Notes: generated from the letters alone by a model not told the origin. 64,000 nt of DNA from Dermanyssus gallinae (GCA_003439945.1 QVRM01006574.1:1303501-1367500); one strand, 5' to 3'. Positions 1-12,724 are shown, numbered from the stretch's first letter. Translations and numbers: made by a program.

Positions 1-504
1 CCCAAACAGAATATAGAAACTAGTGGATTTGAAATTCAGGAGTCTTCTAACGACTAGGACGCCACATTCGTTAACATAGTTCAATCGGTCTTATTCAACT
101 GCATGTAAATTCTTTTTTGGTTTTAATGCGCCGCGATAGTTCTACAAGGATCGTTGTTATTTTGTTGAAACAAATACGGGACGTAATCTGAACCTGGAAC
201 ACTTTCAATAGATATTTCGCAGAACTGTGAGACGACGCCTTTGTACATTTATGACAAACCACATAGCACTGGCGGTCACCTTTAGCTTCGTCAGTTAACT
301 GAAAAGGTGATTCGTCTAATAACGTAACTCAGAATTAAACACAGAAAGTAGCTTAGATAGAAATGGCTGTAACATATGTGCGGAGTAATGCCACAGAGCT
401 GCGGTGCTCCGCCCATGCTAGACACCTCAGAATCGCGAGTTCAGGGTTGTCCTCGAGGTTATCGCCGCAGTGGACAAACGCGCCCCCTCCCCGGTTCACA
501 ACAG
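1..504. other. Unassigned leading sequence
   Basis: No gene, RNA or repeat is recognised here. Open frames are under 80 codons and overlap one another in different frames. The last part runs into the tandem repeat that begins near 505. Confidence 0.5.
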
Positions 505-826
505 ACAAGGCTAGACGTCCCCGTTCCCCGTCAGGACCTGGATGGTGTGAAAGGCTAGTTTTTTCCCGGTCTGATTTCGCTTGTCTTTGATGTTTGGTGC
601 AAGTTTGTGTCCTGCTTTACAGGACTGAAAGTCGCCGGTCCCCGTGAGGACCTGGATAGTGTGAAAGGTTAGTTCTCTCCCGGTCCGATTTTGATAGTCT
701 TTGATGTTAGTGATACGTTTACGCCCTCCTTTACAGGACTAGAACTCCCCGTTCCCCATCAGGACCTAGATGTATTTTTCCCTGGTCTTTGATGTACGGT
801 ATACAATTGCGTTCTCCTGCAGGCCG
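505..826. repeat. 114-bp tandem repeat, about 2.8 units
   Basis: Three head-to-tail units are visible. The core CAGGACCTGGAT recurs at 532, 646 and 760 in slightly changed form, giving a 114-bp period. Each unit ends with a pyrimidine-rich tract followed by CAG (CTTTACAG at the ends of units 1 and 2, CTCCTGCAG at the end of unit 3) and continues with GGTCTTTGATGT-like sequence. The third unit lacks about 20 bp. The part between the CAG and the next GTGTGAAAG can be read open in one frame with a shared pattern (V-P-V-P-x-Q-D-L-D). It could therefore be a duplicated small exon plus intron, but no host gene is recognised around it, so it is annotated as a repeat. Confidence 0.85.
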
Positions 827-2569
827 TCTCACTCTAGCTGCCACAGGGTCATGCTGCGGTGCCGCTCGTCTTCCTCTCTGCGTATGGAGTTTTCCAGCAG
901 ATTCCCATAGACCGCGACGATCTTCCTTGCACCTTTAGATTGTAGGAAACAACCAGGCACGAAAAAGCGCCGCTGCTTTGCCTAGCATCCGGTAAGCCAT
1001 GATCACCCTAAAGGTTGACCCGGTGCATCTTGCTCCCTGTCTACATTGTAAGAGTAGATTGCGGAGCGGTAAAAACGACAAGAGCAGAGCTGCCAAAGCG
1101 ACAGGGTAAGAAGAGCATAGAGATTAACAAACATTGGCTCAACATACGTGAGGGAGAGACATAAAAAAAGGGGTTCTAGCAAGAGAGTAAAATATTCTCT
1201 TTCTGCTTATTTAGGAAGTCTTGGAGTCGATAGAGCTGGCGATCAATCTAGCTCCGGCTACTGCTGGCTACCAAAAGTATTGCGACGATACTGTGGTACC
1301 ACGACCAAGTTGTCGGACTACAACGATGTCGAGGATACGAGGACGATGTTCTCATGCTATCATGTCGTCTTTTTCTTGTTAACCACTTTTAGCGCGGTGG
1401 CTGCGGCGTGGCCTAGAAGACAAGTGCGCTAGTCATGGTTGTCATCTACTGAAATCCCGGAGTTCTTACGGCAACGGTCGCACTACATGCTGACAAAACG
1501 CTGCTCGCATTGTCAATTTTATATATTACGCATTAGGAACTAAGAGGAGGCAAGGAGTACGCGTTTACACCTCACAATTCTGTCACCTAAATAATAATAT
1601 TAATAATAAAATTGTACTACGCCCTGGAAGTTGTCTATCGTCGCCATACCCGTCTTCAACATTGTCAGCGTCGCTGTCAGCCAGACCACTTGCTCAACAC
1701 GCGTCGGAGACCCGTTTACGCTTTGATGATCTAGCAAAAACATTTTCAACTGTCTAGACTTTGTCTGGTCTGAACCGGCCTAACTCGACCTAGCGCTCAT
1801 CGTAGCCGGAAAACGGGACCCGATATTCCCGACGACAAACTTTGGCGGGCTTCAAAGGAAAACACAAAAAGGGAGCGGTTGAAGCAAGCAGACAGGAAAG
1901 CGAGCGATCGAGCGAGCAAACCAATAGGTAAACAAACGAACGCGGGCTAAACGCGTGAACGGATTAGAGACGACGTTAAATCCTGCCGAACAGAGTACGA
2001 ATTCTTGTCTCGGTATGGCCCGTATTGGCTTTCGTGTACTTCAACCGTCGGCTCGCTCGATGTGAGGGAAGGCTTTCGTTGCTCCCTTCATCTCATTTGC
2101 ATTAACTAACTGCACGTTTTTCTTTTCGCTCTCTCTCTCTCTCTTTCACGCGCGTTCTCTCTCTCTCTGTTTTTTCTTATTTTTCTTCTCTCGCCAGCAA
2201 GCGTGAGGAGAGCATCGTGCATCCAGCCGTACGTTCTATCTGCTCAACGATGTTTACGTGGCAAACATAATACAGGCCCAGAAAGAGAGATAGAGAGAGA
2301 GAGGGCATGATACCCAAAATGGGGACGAAAACGGATTGGGGAGAACGCAGAAGGCGGAACTTAGAAGATCATTACGTGATATGAAGGCACCCACATCTAT
2401 TCGAACTCGCTTATAGACATCGAAACCTATCGGAAGTAAGCTAGCAAATGACGACTGAAATGTCATCACGAATTCGACCAAAGCTGTCTCTGATTCTATT
2501 GCTATGCAAGCAAACGCACCATGTTGCCTCTTCATCATGTTAGAGTTTTGTTACAATTTGACAAACAAG

Positions 2570-2572
<3 letters not shown>
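827..2572. other. No gene recognised; CT-rich tract
   Basis: Mixed sequence with short open frames only. A (CT)n-rich tract lies at about 2130-2170 and GA-rich stretches at about 1860-1920 and 2280-2310. Nothing else could be supported. Confidence 0.5.

Positions 2573-2602
<30 letters not shown>
2573..2602. repeat. (TA)n microsatellite
   Basis: Perfect TA dinucleotide run of about 30 bp. Confidence 0.98.
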
Positions 2603-2604
<2 letters not shown>

Positions 2605-3111
2605 CAATGCTTATATAAATACATGGCTTAGTTTTCTTTGTATATGCAAGTTAGTCTGCAAAGTTAACTACCACCTTCACGGGACCACAACCGTGGAGCA
2701 CATTCAGATGCAACATACAACCGCAACAGAGCCAGTAGCAAAGCTTTTACGTCGATTGGATCTTGTCGCTGCGACGCTATAGAAGAAAATACGAATACTT
2801 GTTGCAATGCAGGTGGCGAACCGACATCTTATATATGCCAGTGAACTGCATCTTAAAGTTGGCAAGCAAATACTAGTAGTTGTTGCTGTCCCCGAGTCTG
2901 GAAGTTGCCATCGAAGATGACCAGATTCCAGTAAAGTGTTTTCGTTGCACAGATACTCATTTGGTACATCGCGTCGCCCGATTAGGAACAATTTTAACTT
3001 TGAGCAGCTGCTCAGTATGTCTCATCATCTTTACCTCATCAAAAACATTGATTTTACGGGCATTTTTTAGCAAAATCATCTAGAAGAAAGTGAGGCTAAA
3101 TTTGTTTTTGC

Positions 3112-3141
3112 CAACAACAACAACAACAACAACAACAACAA
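3112..3141. repeat. (CAA)n microsatellite
   Basis: Ten perfect CAA units. Confidence 0.97.
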
Positions 3142-3701
3142 ATACATTTACTTGATATATCTTCTATGCATAGTGTCTCGACGTTTGCCCTAAAACGTCG
3201 GTGTGCTTTCTTCAAATATATTTAGAGCCTAAAGAAGATACTCAGCTGAGTTACAATACTGTACAAGCTTTTCTCATTCTTGAATGCTGTAGAGAACATA
3301 CTATGTAATAGCAACATCAATCCGTATGGAAAAGGGTTGGGTCATTACCGCGAAATTTTCCACCCAAGTAGTTTGATTCCTGTGGAAAAGTCAGAGTGCC
3401 TCCGGCAGTAGCCCATTTATTTCACGCTTTGCGTAGATAACTATGTTAAACGTTTTACAGGTAGCTGTCGTCGGGATTTGTTTGGAAGTAGGATTCAAAG
3501 CTCTTTAAGTATAGTAACTAGTACTTTCCGTTAGACTAGGCCTAGCTAAAAAATAAGTCAAAGTGATGCCACATGGTGGTCTTCAACCAGGCGACACTAG
3601 GAAAAAGTGTATTTGAGTATGTGTAGAAACCACCTAACAAACAGTGAAGCAATGCCCTTAACACGAGCATTGGCCATTGCTTTACGGTTGCCCTTGTGTA
3701 A

Positions 3702-3730
3702 GTATATATATATATATACATATATATATG

Positions 3731-3776
<46 letters not shown>
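3702..3776. repeat. (TA)n microsatellite with CA/TG interruptions
   Basis: About 75 bp of TA repeats broken by single ACA or TGT variants. Confidence 0.97.
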
Positions 3777-3779
<3 letters not shown>

Positions 3780-4975
3780 GTACTTATATGTTTCAGTTGG
3801 GTGTTAAACCAGTAACTCTACAACATACGCTTATAAGCTGTCTGTAATATATATGAATGATCTGCGATAATCTGTGAGCTATACGCTCAGGCACGGATCG
3901 ATGGTCACAGAAGGCCCGCTTGCCAGTGACGTCGTGGTTACACTCCAACTTTGAGCATATCAATGTGCTTAACTTAATAGGTATACCACAACGCAGTTCT
4001 AGAAGCGATTACAGATGCGAGGAAAACTAACGCGGCAAACTGGCGTCGAGAGAAAGGCATTCTCGCATGGATAGAGTGGTTGTTTATCGAACGGCAGCCT
4101 ATTGATTTTACCAACTCACGCTTACGTTCCCTTAGGCCTTGAATTATTGTCGACATTTATGCACCTTTTTCAGAAGGCTTTAAATCATAAAACTAAACAG
4201 GCAAATGCCGCTACACCTAGCTTGTAAAGCTGCAACGGTAACCAGAGACACAACATGCACGGGTGTAACCTATCACCGGGTGCCCCCCGCGCAACGAACG
4301 CAAACATAAATAGCATTGTGTTCGTGAAAGCCAACCAGCTGAACAGTTTCCGATGAAAGCCGTAATTTGCGAATGACAACGTGACAATTTGAGCATTTGA
4401 CCCCTTTCACTGGTCCACATAGTCGCTGGCTTCCGCTCCCAGTCCGCTATGTTTTCGTCGTAGACTCTAGTTGCCAGGGCCATAAAGCGTCAATTTAGAG
4501 ATTCAGTGAATTACTGCGTGCCAGCAACAAAGCCGGCCACTCGGTTGCGACCGATGCGGTGCGGTAGAGCCGTAACACACGCTAGGCGACCATTACTCTA
4601 TTCAGTTGCTCCAGGGTAGCTGGGGCTAATCCCTGCCCGATTATCTCTCTCCTATATGGCCACACACGTGCCTTCAATCCAATTCACTACAACCACACGC
4701 AGTTCACACAATCAATGACGTGCTTTATAATGATTTGGCGGCGTTGTATAGCTCGGATCCTCATTATGTTCTGCAGAAATCTGCCCATGCTCTATGCTAT
4801 ATTAACATCTTACCGGTTCGCTTAGCTGCTGTGTAGACTAAAGTTTGCCGCAAAATAATATAAAGGAACATTTTCGTGGCACATTACGGGGGTATCCCAG
4901 GCTGTACCAGATAGCCAGGCACATTGTATTTAGGTATCGACCAGATTTTTCCTATATACAAATATAGTTCGAATC
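3777..4975. other. No gene recognised
   Basis: Short frames only (up to 88 codons on the minus strand around 4217-4483) with no recognised domain. No repeat family shared with the rest of the window was found. Confidence 0.45.
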
Positions 4976-4979
4976 AACC

Positions 4980-5115
4980 GAGCAAGATGGCTTAGTGGCA
5001 AAAGCCTTTGCCTTGCATTCGGGAGGTCTGGGTTCGAGATCCTGACCAGCTACTTCTAAATCGTTTTCATGATTCCCAGTTTAGACAAGGTGAATGCCGG
5101 TGTGAACTAAAAATC
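4980..5115 (+). repeat. tRNA-derived SINE-like repeat
   Basis: The 5' part is tRNA-like. A perfect RNA polymerase III A box (TGGCTTAGTGG) is at 4988-4998 and a B-box-like GGTTCGAGATCC at 5031-5042. Between them is an anticodon-arm-like segment with TTGCAT in the loop, reminiscent of tRNA-Ala(TGC). The T loop is two bases too long and no clean acceptor stem closes it, so it is a tRNA-derived repeat or pseudogene, not a working tRNA. About 70 bp of unrelated body sequence follow. Confidence 0.6.
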
Positions 5116-6121
5116 GATCATGATCGAATAAAAACGCGGGGAACAGATGTCTCAGTATAAAACAGATGGTGCATTACCATCCAACCCCCATAAAAGAAAA
5201 ATAGTGGCATTACTGCATCCGCCTTTTACGAGCCATTAACATATTGAAGTCAAAAACTAAATAAGCCTTCCACCTTAACATCATGTTTCTTCGCTGCTAG
5301 CTATGGACAGGCATCTGACGCGCCGGGTAATCACGTATCTTACGTGCTCACAAACAGACGGTTATTAACAAGCCCTGCCGAAATCGTAATCGGTATCCCC
5401 TGAAAGCTCCCGTCCAACGCAAGAGCCAATGAAATCAGCGATAAATCTCTGCATTCGGGGGTAGATCTGTGCAATCAAATCGAATTGCCATGTTGAGATT
5501 TTGAAAGATTTGATTGTGTCACGCAATGCTGCCACAGAGCAAGCAGGTAAACGAGCGAACGGGGGAAGAACTACATACGTTTAGATTTTACATCGCTTAA
5601 TCTAGCACCAAAGCAATAATATGCATCTAAGCTGTGCTGCGTTTGGTACACTATGCGGCCTAGGCAAGCCGCCGGGTTCGTTCTCAGAAAGACAAGCGAC
5701 GCATTTAGACTAAAAAACAGCCGTGCGATATAAAGTCGAGCTCGTTCGTGCATGAGCTGGCAAATAGGCAGCACTTACTTAATGGGGTAGTGGCGATTGA
5801 CCAGCAATTGGTCAATGCACGCCGTACGCACTCGCGTGTATATATCACATTGGGAAATGTTAACTCTACTTGCTCCAAGAAAAGTTTTTCAAGATTGTAG
5901 ATGCTCTAAGTAGGAAGTTGCCCGCATTTAGGCGTCCTTGCTTTGAAAACGTGTGAGCGCGTGTGCGACCCGCCCACAGCCCGACCTAAACACCCGTCGT
6001 GTTCTCACGAAGAGAGCTGGATCCTTTTAATAAATCCTTTAAGAAATTTTAGAGAACTGTGTCAAATACGTGGGTGTATATAAATAAACATGCTCCACAC
6101 GCATAGGTGAAGTTAAAAAGT
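5116..6121. other. No gene recognised
   Basis: Short frames only, no recognisable domain or shared repeat. Confidence 0.45.
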
Positions 6122-6181
6122 TATATATATATATATATATATATATGTTGTGGTGAATATATATATATATATATATTCACC
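6122..6181. repeat. (TA)n followed by perfect 30-bp palindrome
   Basis: TA run at 6122-6146. Then GGTGAATATA...TATATTCACC at 6152-6181, which is its own reverse complement over 30 bp. The TA core is bounded by matching GGTGAA/TTCACC arms. Confidence 0.95.
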
Positions 6182-6736
6182 AGCGTATTTATTTTACTCT
6201 CACAGGTGAATGACAATGGCACATCGTTATCGTTGAACATCTTCTGGCCATTTCTTCTGGCCAACGAAAATGATACGACTAACAATCATCTGTCAAAAAC
6301 GTCGTGTTGTTGCTGTTGTCGTTTCTGCAGCAGCAGCAGTGTGTTCATAGCTTGTTGAACTTACTTCCGTGGGTTAGACGATGGCAGACAAATGTTCGGT
6401 AGCCTTTTTGCCTGTGCATTGAAGTCGAACAAAATCGAAATGGGGACGAAGGCATACGGTCATTTGCGGAACAAGGGGAAACTAAACGAGCGGGGCTGCA
6501 ACCGAAAGAAGAGTGTCAGCACGAAAACACGACCTCTGAAGATCACATGCTTTGCCCAGCTGTCAGCCCTTATTTAGGGTTAGCCATGGAAAGTGGACAA
6601 CGGCTTAGATACAGGTCCGCCGTAGCATGTTTGTACTGCGTGTCGAGACAACATAGTCGGACACGCATAACATAAGGGAAAAAAAAGGAGGGAAAGAAAA
6701 CAGTTTGTTAATGGTTAACTTTTTTTAGGAATAAAA

Positions 6737-6775
6737 ATGGAGCTACAGTTGTCTCCCGAGAACGTGTGCACTGGC
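6737..6775 (+). repeat. Dispersed short repeat A (copy 1)
   Basis: Contains the motif TTGTCTCCCGAGAACGTGTG, related to segments at 21993-22032, 40870-40913 and 41401-41440. All four copies lie within about 350 bp of a (TA)n array. The nature of the family is unknown. Confidence 0.5.
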
Positions 6776-6875
6776 GATATTACTCTATCTCGTATAGAGT
6801 GGGTTGGGACCACTTCAGCAGCGTGGCCCGGACGGACGCCGCGTTCCCGCGTTAAGCGTCATCAGAAAATGATTT

Positions 6876-6884
<9 letters not shown>

Positions 6885-6911
<27 letters not shown>
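6885..6911. repeat. (TA)n microsatellite
   Basis: TA run of about 26 bp preceded by CACACA. Confidence 0.97.
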
Positions 6912-6914
<3 letters not shown>

Positions 6915-7437
6915 CTGTGACAAATACGCACGTGCTTATAAAGAAACATGATCTGCGTGCGTATGCCCAAGTAGGGAAAGCTAAATAAAATGTTAACATG
7001 TACACATATATCTACGTACATAGTCACTTCATTATTTATCTTATAGTTCGACACATTGACGTGCATGTGGCTGAGAACATCAGAGAAGCCTGAACAATAA
7101 TGATACCTAATCAATAACTTTAAACCTGGTATGAGGTCAAGGGAACACTTACACTTTACTTTGTGCAAGTGCTCACAGAGTATGGACAATTCTAGTCACA
7201 CTTTCCACGCATAGGAAGTGCCACTACAAACACGTGCGTCCTCTAGGCGCAACAGGAGCACCCGATTACGCCGCACATACCGTAGAAAACTGTGGGGCTC
7301 TTGCAGCCTACCGCACAGGCTTCTCCTTTGCCTACAAGGACAGCCTGAGTGCAACCATCGTAGCCAGCATGCTCAAGTCAGCACCGACTAGGCATGCTGG
7401 AATCTAATACCTCGGTGGGCCTATGCGAAAAAATAAG

Positions 7438-7482
7438 GCGGAAATCCTCCTGACGTTAAATATGCGTCAGGAGGATTTCCGC
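7438..7482. repeat. Perfect 18-bp inverted repeat (hairpin)
   Basis: Arms GCGGAAATCCTCCTGACG (7438-7455) and its exact reverse complement (7465-7482) are separated by a 9-base loop. It is not TA-rich, so chance occurrence is very unlikely. The flanks show no transposon ends or recognised gene. Confidence 0.95.
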
Positions 7483-8443
7483 AGATTGCGATTCAGCATT
7501 GGGCCTCTAGTGACCACACCCGGGTAGGGCTCACTGCTCGGGACACGCTCGCTGACTAAGGAGATGGTCGCAGCATGGGACTCTCCCCTCATGGTCTCGC
7601 GTTAATGGTTCACAATTCCGAACCAAGAGTGGATGGGAGAGGTGGACGGCACGCGCGGATTGGATGGAGTCTTTTACTCTCCCCAGGCGCTTGGTCCCAC
7701 ATTGCCTTTCACTGATATTGGTGAGTGTGCATGAAAGCATATTTCACCTTATAAAAAATCCTATAGTTATAGGTGTATGACAATTGCGCATTGTTGGATA
7801 TTTTCTAATAATCTCTTGTGGCGACTAATACTATATATATATAAAGGTAGAAGTACCGCTAGATGCTTGAAAAATAGTTTCGCCCATGAGAAGTGAATGT
7901 CATATGAAGCAATTTGTGGCATTTTCACGTCAAAAAGAGCTAGCACTATCTTGAGTGAAAGCGTGTGAGTGTCGTTGATGCAATCATTAATCTCCGTGTT
8001 TTTTCTGCACCGTGCGCAGCAAAGGCCTTGAGTGAGGGGGGCAGTAAAATTCCCAAGTATGTAAACCTACTTGCAAACTTAATGCCTACCTGCATAGTCT
8101 GGGCGAGTCACTGTTTGGCCTCACTTGCTGACGCTCGTGACGCGAGTAGTATCTATTCCTATGCTTATGTGTGATTTTAGATCAGCTTTATGGTAATCCC
8201 CTCTCAAATAAGTTGACGTAGCTCTCCTATATGTTGCTTGCGCAGGCGTTTGTAAATAGTGTGACACTTTCAAATGTGTATATGCATTGTATGTTTGCAC
8301 TCACAATATGGAGTGAAACAAGTTTTGTTTACTTACACAAAAAAAATATATATATATAAGCGGCGAGTGCAGAACCCGTACTTGATATAAAAGACGGCGT
8401 TTGAACATGTCACGTAGTAATAACTATGCACAGTGTAGCTGGT
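7483..8443. other. No gene recognised; (A)n(TA)n tract
   Basis: A poly-A run followed by (TA)n lies at about 8339-8358. Otherwise only short frames. Confidence 0.45.
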
Positions 8444-8794
8444 CTAGTAAACATGTGCGACTGTAACATGTAGGACCAGACCGAATGTCCAACGCATTGA
8501 ATACGTCCAAATCCCCGACCTCCCGTATGGCCTGTTCGACTTTGGCTTCTCACTTCGAAATACAAATTGACAGGCTACCGTACGCGGCATCTTCAAGTTG
8601 AGTTGGACTGTTTCAGTGGAGCTGGTGGAGAGCCCGACATGAAATTCATAAAGCTGCTCCTCGCTTGCATCAACAAACAAAACACTCAGTCCAGATATAA
8701 TAAAAAATATTCCAATCTGGTTCAAATTTGTCTGCGTGAAGTGGTTCCCTACCCTGTCAAGACCATATATCAACCTCGGAACAATCTTAAACAT
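8444..8794 (-). CDS. Unrecognised open frame with signal-peptide-like N-terminus; possible exon
   Basis: A 116-codon minus-strand frame. I do not recognise the protein. Residues about 27-43 form a hydrophobic stretch (IGIFFIISGLSVLFVDA) that looks like a signal peptide or membrane anchor. A polar segment with charged and aromatic residues follows. A good splice-donor-like AA|GTGAGA lies at about 8548-8555 (minus strand), so a first coding exon of a host secreted protein running 8794-8554 is conceivable. No acceptor or second exon could be tied to it. It overlaps plus-strand frames, and the codon pattern is not decisive. It could equally be a chance open frame. Confidence 0.2.
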   Translation of the reverse strand: MFKIVPRLIYGLDRVGNHFTQTNLNQIGIFFIISGLSVLFVDASEEQLYEFHVGLSTSSTETVQLNLKMPRTVACQFVFRSEKPKSNRPYGRSGIWTYSMRWTFGLVLHVTVAHVY

Positions 8795-8799
8795 GAATA

Positions 8800-11700
8800 G
8801 CCCACTGCTGAGAAAACGGAGAGTTTTCCGATATTATCTGCTTGCCCGTAGGAAAGACAAGAGCCGTATGTACGGTTTCGTTTATCGTCCGCGCGGTTCG
8901 CTGTGCACGTCGTTCCCGTGTAATGAACCACCCGAAGGCCAATATAAGGAAAATGGTTAACAATCTCCAAAGGTTGGCCGCAGCGGCGCAGCATATAACG
9001 TCACTGGCAGCCAATCGACGTTTGAATTTCATGGATTTGGTCTTCTTGGTGCTTATCTCGAGTCGCTTCGACACAAGGAGTGCCCTACCAGCAAGGTTAG
9101 CAAGGAGAAGGGTAAACGAGACACAGCTTAGCGGGCCTTCTGCGGAGTTTCCACAATTTGCTTACACCACGCTAATCATTTACCAATACGGCGTACTCAT
9201 CAAATCTACTTAGTACTGCACTTATGGCAAACACATCCACATTTACCCGACGAAATAATGATATACCGTGTTAGTAAATCCCTCAACGGGTTTCTTTTTC
9301 CTTTCGGCGCAGCGGGCCTTAAGGCAAAGCTGTTCGGCATGGAAACTGGGTCAAGAGCCATCAAGAATCACCTCGATTACGATTTTGTTTTCGTTGGTAG
9401 TACAATAATAATGATCTAATAGTCAAGTGACTTTCCATTGTTAGAAATGCTGAAAGATCCATATATTTAGGCAGGTAGGTGCGATCAGGCTGTGTGCGCG
9501 CCCATACGTTTCGCGATGCGCCAAGCGAACAGTCCCTTTACATGTAATCGGACGTAAAGATATAGATCATCCTCTAGCCTCCACGGGTTGGAATCGCCAT
9601 GAGGCATTCTTTCCGTGAACCAAGAACCGGTCATGACACGTTGAAATATCTAGGACTTTTCGAACAGTCACTTTGGCAGCATGACTGCCGACTCTCAGCT
9701 GTAGGACGTAACGACACGTATCTTTTATGAAATGTACAGGTTGACTCCGTTGGTTCTTGGAAAAAGTACCGACGAAGTGTGCAGCTGCAGCAATTCGAGA
9801 GCTGCAGTCTCGAGCTGCAGCTCATTTTCGCTACTTAAATAGTGTATAGTGCGCATTAGAACGCGCGTATAGCGAATACGCATATTGTATCGTTGTATCG
9901 ACGTCAGCCCACAGGTATCAATTGGGGCGCTAAAAGGTCTCCTTGCCCTAGATCAATACCGCCAAAGCGGAACGAAGCGCAACTGCCGTTGTTACCGCTG
10001 CTGCTGCTGCTGTTGTGTGGGGCATCTACAAACATCTGTCAACTCAGATGTTCTCTATATTTATTATATTTTCTCCTTCATACCATTCGAATGTAAATAC
10101 GCGAACTCTTGGCTCTTGACGACTTGATTCAATATTGATTCCAGGAGACAAACTCCCGACTAACGGATAAGAGTCGCCTATTGTCTGCCCGACAGTCCCT
10201 TTGTAAGTTACCGACGTTGTTCATAATGCGAGTGCCAGAATTCGTTATGGCTAACAATGGTTCAAGTTAGAGTAACGGTCTCACAACGGCCTATCCAGTA
10301 TAGCAAACAATGTTGCCGACAACAAGTCGTTGACGTTTGCTGATATAATGAATGTGTATTGGACTTCGCAGGCCTTTTTCATAGACTACGCCTGTTCCAT
10401 ACACGTACGCATCCATGTATGTATGGCGATGCCTGCTTCCCCGCTTACCTATTTAGGCTAACTCCTGAACGAAAAAAAATCGCTATAATATGAGGTTACT
10501 TGGCGATACTTTATATGATTCGCTCGTGTGGCATCCTTGGCGCAATCGTCGGTTGCTTATAGTCATTAAGGGCTATTTATCGTCACCGTAGCCGCAGCAG
10601 AAGTCCGGATGCACATGTTAACAAAGCAGTATAAGACGTTTTTCCCGCGAGCATGCGTTAAACAACGATTGGCTACATCGATTATTTCGTCGCAGTCATT
10701 CTTGTTCGTGATACTCGAGCGGGCGTTCCAAAGCAACCTGTTTCAATGCACGATCACATATTGTACTTCTGTCATGCAACCGCTATAGCCGTCACCTCCC
10801 TGAACAGTTTGGTCTTTGATCAGGCAGTTTTTATTAGACACATACATTAGATATATCTTGAACGTGTGCATAATACATCTACTGACGTTCGCCACCCCCA
10901 GACGAGTATGGGTCAAGTACAACGATTTCAGCCTCAAAGAGTTGATGACATTATTCGAAAATGTAATGATCATATCCACCATCTGGATGGAATGACATAT
11001 CCACCATCAGCTAGATTCTCCTCTCAAATGGGTGGTTTTGTTTGTATTCTTATTACTGCTCATGCCTAAAAATGAGACAGAGAGGGAGGGACACACATAT
11101 TCGTCCATAGATTCTTATATAGGCGCACGTGCGCACGCACATTACAAGCATATGCATGAATGGAAAAATGGCAAACCAGAAAAAAAGTAACGCAGATAAT
11201 ATCTCGTTCCTAGCGACAACTCCTGGAAGCTCCGGAAAATGTTGATCTTGAGCCGCCGTGAACACAACGTGTCTGCTTCTACCACTGCGGTCCGTAGGCC
11301 TAATGGCTACAGCGGTCCTACAGCGAAGTTTCGTGGATTCCTATGGCGGGCGCCTGGCGACTGCTCGAGTCGACCATCAGCCAGCCCATGATGACCCATC
11401 CGAAGCTTGCGCTTCTTATTTTTCGACCGGCAAGAGGCGAACAAGCTAAACAAGAAGAAAACGAAAACTCCTCCTTTGAGTCAGATCACGTCCGAAGCAC
11501 CACCCCGTAGCTTTCACTTCGTCCATGCCCACCCTGAGTCTCCCCTTCGCCCCCCCTTGTTCGTCCCCACACCTGCCCGCTCCCCCCGGGGGTAGAGAGA
11601 CAACGTCGTTCAAGTAGCAGACAGGTGAGTTGGGTCACAAAGATCGGGAAAGTGCCGGTTCTTTGATCGACAGCGATCAGAGCAGAGCAGCGGCGGCCTG

Positions 11701-12257
11701 ATACAGCAAAATGCGGCCTTCAGCAGTAGTGGTAGCGGGCGGGTGCGGTGGTAGGCAGTAGTGGTAATGGTGGTGGTGGTGGTCTTCGGTCGGGGCCTCA
11801 CCGCCAGGCCACCGGCGCGTACAGTGCGTCGTTCAATTGACTAGTCAGCGACACGCAAGAGCGGTAGCCTAGACAAATAATAGGTGGTCATCGATCGTAC
11901 TCCTCACATCGCTCGACAGAGGTCGCGGTCAACGACGAGTTCAATGAGGGACGGCGGGCGTACACGTGCTAGCCTTGTACCCAATGCCTTGTAGTCCTTG
12001 TAGCCCAATGCATAGCAAAAGCAGAGTTGCGGTGGCTAATGTGGGGTGGCTAAAACGTAGTGCCAGTAGAAATCATGTTTGCTGTTGCTGTAGTCGCAGC
12101 GTATCAGTCTAATAGCCTTCCGACCCATGCGAGGTTAGGAGCAATGAACTAAGTCCTTCCTCGAAGTAACCATTAAATAGTTGTCCGCCGTTCCGTTAGC
12201 GCTTAGGCTCAGCGTTGCCTAAAAGTTCTCTGTCGCCAGTCGTATGCACATAGTACA

Positions 12258-12260
<3 letters not shown>
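8800..12260. other. No gene recognised
   Basis: Several overlapping frames of 60-120 codons occur on both strands (for example 8842-9213 +) without recognisable domains. 11440-11810 is C/G-biased low-complexity sequence with (GGT)n-like stretches near 11725-11785. Nothing else could be supported. Confidence 0.4.

Positions 12261-12301
<41 letters not shown>
12261..12301. repeat. (TA)n microsatellite
   Basis: Perfect TA run of about 40 bp. Confidence 0.98.
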
Positions 12302-12303
<2 letters not shown>

Positions 12304-12672
12304 GGAAATTAAATTGATAATCATGGTGTGGTCATCATTCCGCAACAAAGTGACGGTACTTAGGTCAGACGTCCCGAGCTATGTCATGCGAAACCATCGA
12401 CGTGAGCCACACGTATGAAGTCTGCTCGTTACCACAGCCCGTACGTGGATTTGACGACTTCCAACTTTATATGGAACCATCTTTAGCGTCGATTCATACG
12501 CTGATGGTCTCTTTTCTCAGTCAGACTGTTTGACTTCTAGTATAGAGCGCTATCGACAGTGCGACGTCGCTTATAGCGGCCAGTGTGGAGGGTGACGAAG
12601 ACACTAAATGCGGCTTTCTCTCCACCCGGATAAGCTCGCAGTTGTGCGGAACTTCTTAGACATGGCTTTTCT

Positions 12673-12675
<3 letters not shown>

Positions 12676-12723
<48 letters not shown>
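12676..12723. repeat. (TA)n(TG)n compound microsatellite
   Basis: TA run passing directly into TG repeats. Confidence 0.97.

Positions 12724-12724
<1 letters not shown>

Noticed and set aside
376..558. Collagen-like or other protein from the 114-bp repeat
   Set aside because: The frames are short and only the core segment is conserved between units. No upstream or downstream coding sequence is recognised.
505..826. CRISPR array
   Set aside because: The repeats are contiguous 114-bp units without short identical repeats separated by unique spacers. The genome context is eukaryotic.
4980..5060. Functional tRNA gene
   Set aside because: A and B boxes are present, but the T loop is too long and no acceptor stem pairs, so a tRNA-derived repeat is the better call.
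7438..7482. Transcription terminator
   Set aside because: No adjacent gene and no T run. The context is eukaryotic.
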